Assembly (NCBI GenBank): GCA_902777005.1
Contig: CACYSB010000016.1
Span: 1-57,667 of the forward strand
DNA from: an uncultured Bacteroidota bacterium
GTDB lineage: Bacteria; Bacteroidota; Bacteroidia; Bacteroidales; P3
Reading direction: 5' to 3'
Length of the DNA stretch: 57,667 nucleotides
The notes under the pieces were generated by a model. The model saw nothing but the letters and a program-made list of their open reading frames with translations. It was not told the DNA's origin and did no database searches. This document shows positions 51,588-57,667 of this stretch, piece after piece (position 1 is the first letter of the stretch; each line of letters starts with the position of its first letter). The position numbers and the translations under genes were made by a program.

Positions 51588-52441
51588 TGACGCGTGTTGA
51601 AAATAGTGCTGTGGCTCAAGCGCGCGGCAGCAGCGTCGGGCAGGCATCCGAGCCTGTACACCGGCACATGCCCTATGACACCAGAGATGAAGCCCACCGT
51701 CATGTCCATGAAGCCCTCGTCGTGCGCCAGCGCCGGCGGGCATGACGGCTGCAGCGCCGTGAAAGCCTCTATGGTGCCGAGACGCTCGATAGTGTTCTCT
51801 GGGCGTTGCACAATGCGCAGCAATGCAGCCACCGGATAGCGTTCCTGCCGGAAGCACGGTGTCTTGCCGCTCCATGGCGAGCCGTAGGCATACACCCCGT
51901 CGGCCTCCACACGCACTATTGGGCTGTCGTCGTTGAGCAAGAAAGCCCCGTCGATGTTCTCACACCACAGCCTCGTGTGCGTGCTCTTGCCCGTACCGCT
52001 CTCGCCAAGGCACATCACCGCCTTGCCGTCGCACACCACAACTGACGAATGCACCGGCACGGCATTGCGGTGCAGAACAGCCATGCCATAGGCTGTCCAA
52101 AGCACATATCGCAGCAGCCCCGGGTCGTCGAAGGTGGAACAAGCCACCCTGTCAGGCTGGCGTCTGTCGTAGCGCAGCACCTTGCCGTCGCCGAACACCT
52201 GATAGTGGCAACCGTCCTCCCCCACCCCGAAGCGGCACTTGGCGCCTGTGGCGTCGAGGTTGAACGTGTGCTGCCAACTGCAGGAAGGCACCGTCAACGT
52301 CTCGTCGAGGTGCACCACAATGCCGTCGGAGGCAGGCCCTTCGAACAGAGCCATCCCCGGCAAGCGCATGGCAAGCACCACAGTGGCGCCGCCTGTGAAC
52401 GTCACCCCGATACCGCCTATCGTCAACGTGGCCCTAACCAT
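51584..52441 (-). CDS. HPr-kinase-like serine kinase
   Basis: A 285-residue protein with the HPr kinase/phosphorylase C-terminal fold. It has His131 in the VHSSVV strand, Walker A GESGTGKS (146-153) and the acidic LLNDDSPIVR (Asp171, Asp172), followed by SPWSGKTPCF. It lacks the N-terminal HPr kinase domain. Such truncated kinases occur in lasso-peptide and other RiPP clusters, where some phosphorylate the peptide. It starts 3 bases after the PqqD-like gene and overlaps the S26/VanZ gene by ATGA. Confidence 0.82.
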   Translation of the reverse strand: MVRATLTIGGIGVTFTGGATVVLAMRLPGMALFEGPASDGIVVHLDETLTVPSCSWQHTFNLDATGAKCRFGVGEDGCHYQVFGDGKVLRYDRRQPDRVACSTFDDPGLLRYVLWTAYGMAVLHRNAVPVHSSVVVCDGKAVMCLGESGTGKSTHTRLWCENIDGAFLLNDDSPIVRVEADGVYAYGSPWSGKTPCFRQERYPVAALLRIVQRPENTIERLGTIEAFTALQPSCPPALAHDEGFMDMTVGFISGVIGHVPVYRLGCLPDAAAARLSHSTIFNTRQ

Positions 52442-52444
52442 CGG

Positions 52445-52714
52445 TCAGTCTATTATCAGTCCCTCGTTGCGCATGCTTGCCACCAAGGCTTCTGCATCGC
52501 GCCTCGCCGTGGCCTCGTCAACCTCGTACTCGTCGGTAAGCACACGCACAACGTCATCCACCGTGAACTCCTTGCCCGTCAGCCGCTCATGCACCAGCAT
52601 GGCACTCTCGTTCAGAGCCACCACCTTGGTCATGTCCACAGTGTTGGCCGACTGCATTATCACGATGTTCTCCCCGGCCACATTGCGTACCTTTTTCCTG
52701 TCGTCAAATTTCAT
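52445..52714 (-). CDS. PqqD-like RiPP recognition element protein
   Basis: An 89-residue PqqD-family winged-helix protein: VRNVAGENIVIMQSANTVDMTKVVALNESAMLVHERL, then EFTVDDVVRVLTDEYEVDEATARRDAEALVASMRNEGLI. PqqD-type domains bind the leader of ribosomally made peptides and present them to modifying enzymes. No precursor peptide or radical SAM enzyme is adjacent. First gene of the minus-strand cassette, divergent from cutC. Confidence 0.85.
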   Translation of the reverse strand: MKFDDRKKVRNVAGENIVIMQSANTVDMTKVVALNESAMLVHERLTGKEFTVDDVVRVLTDEYEVDEATARRDAEALVASMRNEGLIID

Positions 52715-52788
52715 AACTTGTATCAGTGCTGTCTTGTGTCTTTAACGCAGCAACCATCTTTTTATTATGCAGTTCCCACTTTTATTCG

Positions 52789-52796
52789 TATCTTTG
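52789..52796 (+). promoter_or_regulatory. -7 element immediately before cutC
   Basis: TATCTTTG, a full consensus match, ending only 4 bases before the cutC ATG at 52801. In Bacteroidetes transcription starts a few bases after this box, so the mRNA would begin at or next to the start codon. Confidence 0.7.
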
Positions 52797-52800
52797 CACC

Positions 52801-53487
52801 ATGATTACCGTAGAGATTTGCACCCCGTCGCGCGCCTCGGCCGTAGCGGCCAAGGAAGGTGGCGCACAGCGTGTTGAGCTATGCCGGAGCCTTGAGGTCG
52901 GCGGCCTCACGCCTAGCGACGAAGACATAGAATATTGCATCCGCACCCTCGGCCTGCGCACCCACGTGCTTGTGCGCCCGAGGGCTGGCGACTTCCACTA
53001 CAATGCCGCCGAGGTGGCCGAAATCGAGCACACCGTCCAGCGCTGCAAAGCCCTCGGCGCACATGCAGTGGTGGTCGGCTTCCTAACGGCAGACGGGCGC
53101 ATCGACACCGGGCTCACACGCCGCATAGTCCAGATAGCCGCCCCCATGGAGGTCACCTTCCACCGCGCTTTCGACGAAGCGCGCCAAGACCCTGTCGAAG
53201 CCCTGCAGACCATAGCCTCCTGCGGCTGCCACCGCCTCCTCACCTCGGGCCAGGCCCCCACCGCACCGCAGGGCGCCGCTGTCATCAAGCGACTTGTAGA
53301 CCACGCCTCAAACCTCAAGATACTGGCAGGATCAGGCGTCACACCCGACAATGTCCGCCAACTGATAGCCGCCACTGGCGTCACGGAAGTCCACGGCTCC
53401 TGCAAGACCACCCTCCCCGACGGCACCATCCAGACCGACGCCGCGCAGGTGCGCCGACTCCTCTCCGTAGTCTCTCCGACTGTTTAA
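52801..53487 (+). CDS. cutC: CutC family protein (copper homeostasis-associated)
   Basis: A 228-residue TIM-barrel protein. It starts MITVEICTPSRASAVAAKEG with GGAQRVELC, as in E. coli CutC. Further hallmarks are VLVRPRAGDFHY, EVTFHRAFDEA, CHRLLTSGQAPTA and ILAGSGVTPDNV. It was named for copper tolerance but direct evidence for copper handling is weak in the family. The start at 52801 matches the family N-terminus and follows the -7 box with almost no leader. Its last residues and stop (SVVSPTV) are encoded by the 5' part of a CG-comb repeat. Confidence 0.9.
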   Translation: MITVEICTPSRASAVAAKEGGAQRVELCRSLEVGGLTPSDEDIEYCIRTLGLRTHVLVRPRAGDFHYNAAEVAEIEHTVQRCKALGAHAVVVGFLTADGRIDTGLTRRIVQIAAPMEVTFHRAFDEARQDPVEALQTIASCGCHRLLTSGQAPTAPQGAAVIKRLVDHASNLKILAGSGVTPDNVRQLIAATGVTEVHGSCKTTLPDGTIQTDAAQVRRLLSVVSPTV

Positions 53488-53526
53488 CGGTTGTATACCG
53501 GTTAAATGACGGCCCGGATACGTTTA
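53461..53526. repeat. 11-bp-register CG-comb element, copy E (short)
   Basis: CG recurs every 11 bases from 53466 to 53521 (6 of 6 units). It contains CCGACTGTTTA as in copy C and a short inverted repeat around ggttgtataccgg. The first 27 bases are coding for the end of cutC, the rest intergenic before the transglutaminase-like lipoprotein gene. Confidence 0.75.
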
Positions 53527-53586
53527 GACGACATTCCGGCGACAATAAAAAACCACCCCAAAGCGTTATACAACATTATGATTAAC

Positions 53587-56163
53587 ATGAAGAGATATAT
53601 CCTGCTGACGGCGACAGTGCTGTGCCTTGCCGCCTGCCATCGCGACCCGCATTTTATCAACGACAGAGACTATCGGAATGAAGTCCATACCGACTTCGAG
53701 ACGCGCATGGCCGAGTTCCCCATGCTACAGCTGCAGCTCGACACGCTGAGCCGCGCCAAGCGCGAGGCCATGGAGTTCCTCTATGCCTACATGCCGCTGA
53801 GCGACCTGGCCGACTATGAGCCGGCGTTCTTCCTGCAGCAGGTATACATGGCCTTCATGGCACGCGAGGAGATGCCGTGGGGCAAGGATATACCGGAGGA
53901 TGTGTTCCGCCACTTCGTGCTGGTGTACCGTGTGAACAACGAGAACCTCGACAATGCGCGCACGCTGCTATACGGCGAGCTGAAAGAGCGCGTGCAGGGC
54001 ATGACCATTGAGGAGGCTGCATTGGAGGTGAACCACTGGTGCCATGAGCATGTGGCCTACCGCGCCAGCGACAGCCGCACCAGCGCGCCGCTGGCCACGA
54101 TGCGCACCTCACTGGGCCGATGCGGCGAGGAGAGCACCTTCACGGTCACGGCGTTGCGCACCGTGGGCATACCGGCGCGCCAGTGCTACACTCCACGCTG
54201 GGCCCACTGTGATGATAATCACGCTTGGGTTGAGGTCTATGTTAACCGAGAGTGGAAATTCCTCGGTGCCTGCGAGCCCGACCCGCGACTCAACATGGGT
54301 TGGTTCTCCGTGCCAAGCACCCGCTGCATGATGGTGCACACCAAGGCCTTCGGCAAATACAAGGGCGACGAGGAGGTGGTGAAGCGCACAGGATTGTATT
54401 CCGAGCTTAACCTGCTGAGCCATTATGCTCCCACGCGACGCGTGACAATAACGGTGCTCGACGCTGACGGCAAGCCGCTGGAGGGCGCACAGGTGAAGTT
54501 CAAGCTCTATAACTACGCCGAATACTACACGTTAGCCACGATGACTACCGCCGCCGATGGCAAGGCTTCGCTGACCACCGGCCTCGGCGACCTGCTGATA
54601 TGGGCGACTGATGGTGAGCATTATACATTCGACAAGATAGACGTCCGACAGGATAGTACGTTGGCATTGGTAATTCCATCAACCCTCAGTTCCCAATTCC
54701 CAATTCTCAATTACGAGATGGTTCCTCCCGCAGCCGGACAGCCAAAGGTGGTGGCCACCGAGGAGGAGACCGCCGCCAACGCCAAGCGCCTGGCCTATGA
54801 GGACTCGCTGCGCAACGCCTACACCGCCACCTTCCCCACCTACGAGAAGTGGTGGAAGATGTCGGACTACCCTGTTGCCGTGCATCCTGACGTGGCGCCA
54901 GACAAGGCTTGGGAACTCGTGAAGAAGAGCGAAGGTAACTGGCGCGAGATAACTACGTTCATTGACACCAGTATGGTTTTGCGCCGCGAATTTTATAAAT
55001 ATATGTGCACCTACAGTGACAAGGACCTACGTGATATCACCGCAGCCACGCTTGAGATGCATTGGACTGAGCCGTGGCAATATAAAAGCCACTCTCGGGA
55101 AGTCTATGAGAAAGGCATCATGCCCGCCCGCATCAGCAACGAGATGGTGCGCCCCTACCGCGAGGAGCTGGCTTGCTTCAAGGGCATGACGGCCGAGGAG
55201 ATACGCCAGTGGGTGATAGATAGCATCGTGATCGACGACAGCAGCAACTACTTTGGCTGCCCCATTTCGCCCGTGGGCGTCTACCGTCTGCGCTGCGCCG
55301 ACAGCCACAGCCGCGACATCTTCTTCGTTGCCGCCTGCCGCGCCGCCGGTGTGCCTGCCTATCTGGACAATGCCACCAACATTCTCTACACATGGAGTGG
55401 CAAATCATGGCATACAACATCTTTCTCTATCAACTCTATCTCCTCTATCGTATCTAACCCGGCCACCCTCACCCTCACCTACCGTTGCAAGGAGCCCGCC
55501 AAGCCCGTCTACTGGCCGCACTTCACCCTCGCCAAACTGGAGAACGGCGACCTGCGCACCTTCGACTTCGAGGACGACCCGCGCATGGCTTCCTTCCCCG
55601 CCACCATCGAGCTGGAGCCCGGCATCTACTGCCTCAGCACCGGCAACCGCTACCCCGACGGGGCGGTGCGCTCGCGCCTGGAGTTCTTCGAGGTGAAGTC
55701 TGGAGAGAAGGTGACCAAGGAGATTATCATCCTGCCGCTGATAGATAGGCAGAACACAGAACATCTGACGCTGAACCCTAATCTCGAGCTCTTCGACGGC
55801 ATTGAGCTGTGGGACTACGCCGGCGATGCGGGCATGCTCTATATCAACCTCGGCGACTACAGCGAGCCGTCGAAGCACCTGATTGTGGAGCTCAAGCAAC
55901 TACAGAAAGAATTAAAGGCTTGGGGCGGCATGACCTTCATGGTGGGTCCCACCACCATCGGCATGCCGTCGTGGGGTCTCGCCAACACCGATATTGCCTA
56001 TCAGGAAGGGCAGTTGGAGCAGCGCATCTGTGAGGCCACCAAGCTCGGCAAGATGGAGTATCCCTTAGTGGCCCTTATAGACAAAGAGGGCCACATACGC
56101 TACCTCAGCACTGGCTACAAGATAGGCGTCATCGAGCAGGTGCTCAAGGCCGCCCGGCGCTGA
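53587..56163 (+). CDS. Transglutaminase-like lipoprotein with C-terminal thioredoxin-like region
   Basis: An 858-residue lipoprotein. The start at 53587 gives MKRYILLTATVLCLAAC with lipobox Cys17. The transglutaminase-like core has Cys179 in LGRCGEESTF, His212 in NHAWVEVY and Asp232 in CEPDPRLN, a complete triad. A Cna-B-like or carboxypeptidase-like segment follows (TITVLDADGKPLEGAQVKF). Near residues 590-640 lies a second transglutaminase-like stretch (RLRCADSHSRDIFFVAACRAAGVPA). The last roughly 130 residues look thioredoxin-like (GMTFMVGPTTI ... YPLVALIDKEGHIRYL) without CxxC. Probably anchored to a membrane; function unknown. Confidence 0.82.
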   Translation: MKRYILLTATVLCLAACHRDPHFINDRDYRNEVHTDFETRMAEFPMLQLQLDTLSRAKREAMEFLYAYMPLSDLADYEPAFFLQQVYMAFMAREEMPWGKDIPEDVFRHFVLVYRVNNENLDNARTLLYGELKERVQGMTIEEAALEVNHWCHEHVAYRASDSRTSAPLATMRTSLGRCGEESTFTVTALRTVGIPARQCYTPRWAHCDDNHAWVEVYVNREWKFLGACEPDPRLNMGWFSVPSTRCMMVHTKAFGKYKGDEEVVKRTGLYSELNLLSHYAPTRRVTITVLDADGKPLEGAQVKFKLYNYAEYYTLATMTTAADGKASLTTGLGDLLIWATDGEHYTFDKIDVRQDSTLALVIPSTLSSQFPILNYEMVPPAAGQPKVVATEEETAANAKRLAYEDSLRNAYTATFPTYEKWWKMSDYPVAVHPDVAPDKAWELVKKSEGNWREITTFIDTSMVLRREFYKYMCTYSDKDLRDITAATLEMHWTEPWQYKSHSREVYEKGIMPARISNEMVRPYREELACFKGMTAEEIRQWVIDSIVIDDSSNYFGCPISPVGVYRLRCADSHSRDIFFVAACRAAGVPAYLDNATNILYTWSGKSWHTTSFSINSISSIVSNPATLTLTYRCKEPAKPVYWPHFTLAKLENGDLRTFDFEDDPRMASFPATIELEPGIYCLSTGNRYPDGAVRSRLEFFEVKSGEKVTKEIIILPLIDRQNTEHLTLNPNLELFDGIELWDYAGDAGMLYINLGDYSEPSKHLIVELKQLQKELKAWGGMTFMVGPTTIGMPSWGLANTDIAYQEGQLEQRICEATKLGKMEYPLVALIDKEGHIRYLSTGYKIGVIEQVLKAARR

Positions 56164-56177
56164 CGCCTACATGACAT

Positions 56178-56207
56178 AAAAAAGCCTCCCGCTTGGGAGG
56201 CTTTTTT
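56178..56207. terminator. Bidirectional intrinsic terminator
   Basis: Stem agcctccc / gggaggct with a 4-base loop, flanked by A6 on the left and T6 on the right. It serves the transglutaminase gene on the plus strand and the oxidoreductase operon on the minus strand. Confidence 0.92.
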
Positions 56208-56222
56208 CTATGCCGAGAAAGC

Positions 56223-56752
56223 TTAGAGCTTCTGGACACACTCGATGATGCCCTTGCCGATCTCGATAGCTTCCTCGTTCTGGGGAATGAGGTTCCAGTG
56301 GCGCTGGGGCAGGGAGTGCTCCAGACCCTCGTGGATGTACTGCTTGTCGACAATGGGTTTCAGCTTGAGGAAGCCACCGAGGACCACCATGTTGAAGACC
56401 TTGCTGATGCCAAGCTCCTGGGCTTTGGCAGTAGCGGCGATCTTGTAGATGTTGATGTCCTTACGGGTTGGCTCGTGGGTGATACCGTTGGGGTCATAGA
56501 TGAGGTAACCACCGGGCTTCACGCTGCTCTCAAACTTATCCAGCGACTGCTGGTTGAGGATGATGGCCGTGTCGAACTGGTTGATGATGGGCGAGCTGAT
56601 GCGCTCGTCGCTGATGATGACGGAGACGTTGGCGGTGCCGCCACGCATCTCGGGGCCGTAGCTGGGCGCATGACACCGGAGTAGGCAAGAATCTTACCCA
56701 TCGAGAGGACACCCTGTCCACCGAAACCGGCTATGATGATTTCTTCAGTCAT
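56223..56752 (-). pseudogene. korC: 2-oxoacid:ferredoxin oxidoreductase gamma subunit, frameshifted by internal deletion
   Basis: The gamma subunit of a 2-oxoglutarate/2-oxoacid:ferredoxin oxidoreductase (CoA-acylating). Translation begins MTEEIIIAGFGGQGVLSMGK at 56752 and is in frame as far as AYSGVM. The rest (PSYGPEMRGGTANVSVI through the end at 56223) is in another frame. The conserved stretch between the two, about 7-8 residues reading something like xGKEVTW, is missing, so about 22 bases are lost near 56665-56672. The rest of the protein is intact, which points to a recent mutation or an assembly error rather than decay. Last gene of the operon. Confidence 0.8.
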
Positions 56753-56777
56753 TTCTTTGCTTGTTTTTAATTGTTAA

Positions 56778-57594
56778 TTATTGCATAACGGTCAGCGGGT
56801 GATCCAGAACCAGACGGTTGGCGTCGATACCCTCGACAATCTTGCCGTCGACTTTGATGTCGCCGATGGGGTAGTTGGGCATCATGTTGTCTTCCATCCA
56901 CTTGTTTGCGGCCACGGGGGTCATCTTCCAGCCGCTGTTGCAGTTGGACAGAATCTCCACGAAGCTGAGACCTTTCTTCAGTTTCTGGTTCTCGAAGGCT
57001 TTGCGGATAGCGGCTTTGGCCTTGCGCACGGCGGCGGGGTTCTGCACGCTCTGACGGGTCACGTAGTAAGTGCCGGGCAGGGTGGAAAGGAGCTCAGTCA
57101 TACGGAGGGGATAGCCGTTCAGGTCAACGCGGCGGCCATAAGGTGTGGTGGCGCTGCGCATGCCGACCAGCGTGGTGGGGGCCATCTGGCCACCGGTCAT
57201 ACCGTAGATACCGTTGTTGACGAAGATCATGGTCATGTTCTCGCCACGGTTGGCGGCATGGATAGTCTCGGCGATAGGTGAACACATAGGTGTCGGGGTT
57301 GAGGCGCTTGATGGCGGTGGCAACTGCGGGAGCGCGGCCGTGGGCGGCCTCCTGGAAGTCGACATCAAAGTAGTTGTAGGCCAGAACGGAGCATCCGACG
57401 GGGCTCACGCCGACGACGTTGTCCTGAATGCCCATCTCGTCGATAACCTCGGCGATGAGGCGGTGGGTGGTGCCGTGGCCGCAGCCGGGGCAGTAGTGCA
57501 TGACGGCGTCGGTCAGCACCTTGGTACGGGTGTAAACCTCCTCGTAACCCTCTTTCAGCAGCTCTTGCTTGCGAGCTTCAATATCTTGATTCAT
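56778..57594 (-). pseudogene. korB: 2-oxoacid:ferredoxin oxidoreductase beta subunit, frameshifted by internal deletion
   Basis: The thiamine-diphosphate-binding beta subunit. It starts MNQDIEARKQELL at 57594 with the iron-sulfur cysteine CPGCGHG and continues in frame through AAHGRAPAVATAIK and NPDTYVFTY. The rest (AETIHAANRGENMTMIFVNNGIYGMTGGQ to the end at 56778) is in a second frame. The segment between, expected to read close to QGDGDLAxIG, is absent: about 32 bases near 57279. That segment holds the GDGD metal/ThDP motif, so the product as given could not be active. All other sequence is well preserved. Confidence 0.82.
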
Positions 57595-57608
57595 TGTTGT
57601 TCCTTTCT

Positions 57609-57667
57609 TTATTTGATAATCTTGTTTTCAAGAGCCTCCAGGACCTCGCCGGGAGTGGGGATGATAC
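57609..57667 (-). CDS. korA: 2-oxoacid:ferredoxin oxidoreductase alpha subunit, C-terminal end (cut by window edge)
   Basis: The minus strand reads IIPTPGEVLEALENKIIK then a stop at 57609. This fits the C-terminus of the alpha subunit, which normally precedes beta in this operon. The beta start codon follows 14 bases later. Only 18 codons are inside the window, so the assignment rests mainly on gene order. Confidence 0.65.
   Translation of the reverse strand, partial: IIPTPGEVLEALENKIIK

Noticed and set aside
52445..53487. Lasso-peptide biosynthetic cluster around the PqqD gene
   Set aside because: No asparagine-synthetase-like cyclase, B2-type protease or precursor peptide is adjacent; the transglutaminase-like lipoprotein at 53587 is far larger than lasso B2 proteins and is exported.

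Overview
The window is a stretch of chromosome from a Bacteroidales bacterium (phylum Bacteroidota). The lineage markers are a tmRNA tag reading GENNYALAA, a form I recall from Porphyromonas-type Bacteroidales. Promoters fit TTTG-N19/20-TAnnTTTG, and Shine-Dalgarno sequences are largely absent. Other markers are two proteins with type IX secretion C-terminal domains, the gliding lipoprotein GldH, a GSCFA protein, and a 2-oxoacid:ferredoxin oxidoreductase operon. I cannot name a genus. Coding DNA is moderately GC-rich, except a visibly AT-richer patch at 16.6-18.7 kb. Both window edges cut genes: a metallophosphoesterase at the left and the alpha subunit of the oxidoreductase at the right.

Layout. 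0-3.9 kb: metallophosphoesterase end, pentapeptide-repeat protein, secreted C10 protease, a conserved hypothetical translationally coupled to an esterase, and a lipoprotein. 3.9-8.6 kb: GSCFA gene coupled to dnaE. 8.7-14.1 kb: one giant secreted protein of alternating fibronectin-III and unnamed repeat modules. 14.5-16.6 kb: pyrH, frr, birA. 16.6-19.3 kb: AT-rich pair (fimbrillin-like lipoprotein and a 65-residue peptide), tmRNA, tRNA-Asp. 19.4-24.2 kb: an ECF sigma factor cassette, a nuclease-fold protein, a TonB-type outer-membrane barrel and a PAS protein, all on the minus strand with overlapping genes. 24.3-25.2 kb: phosphate butyryltransferase. 25.6-30.4 kb: rimP-nusA-infB-tRNA-Arg. 30.4-33.2 kb: purE, an M16 peptidase and a P-loop/dCMP-deaminase fusion. 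33.5-44.1 kb: C69 dipeptidase, lpxK, rubrerythrin, O-antigen-ligase-like protein, S41 protease, lipoprotein, cation/proton antiporter and lipid kinase. 44.4-50.8 kb: one plus-strand run of holB, ricT-like, gldH, a PBP1A-type gene and rlmN. 50.8-52.7 kb: a tight PqqD / HPr-kinase-like / S26-peptidase-VanZ cassette. 52.8-56.2 kb: cutC and a transglutaminase-like lipoprotein. 56.2 kb to the end: 2-oxoacid:ferredoxin oxidoreductase gamma, beta and alpha, with gamma and beta each interrupted by an internal deletion and frameshift.

The most unusual signal is non-coding. Five intergenic elements (14305-14403, 25460-25558, 33281-33412, 44204-44335, 53461-53526) are imperfect palindromes built on a strict 11-bp register. 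A CG dinucleotide recurs at the same phase in 47 of 48 consecutive 11-bp units by my hand count. The two longest fold into near-complete hairpins with 3-nt loops. One element supplies the last codons and stop of cutC. I do not recognise this family. Other points of interest are the orphan RiPP-like maturation cassette, the P-loop/deaminase fusion that resembles the domain pairing of phage-defence deaminases, a terminator-like hairpin at the very start of the rimP-nusA-infB transcript, a probably leaderless cutC mRNA, and the repeat module of the 1806-residue protein.
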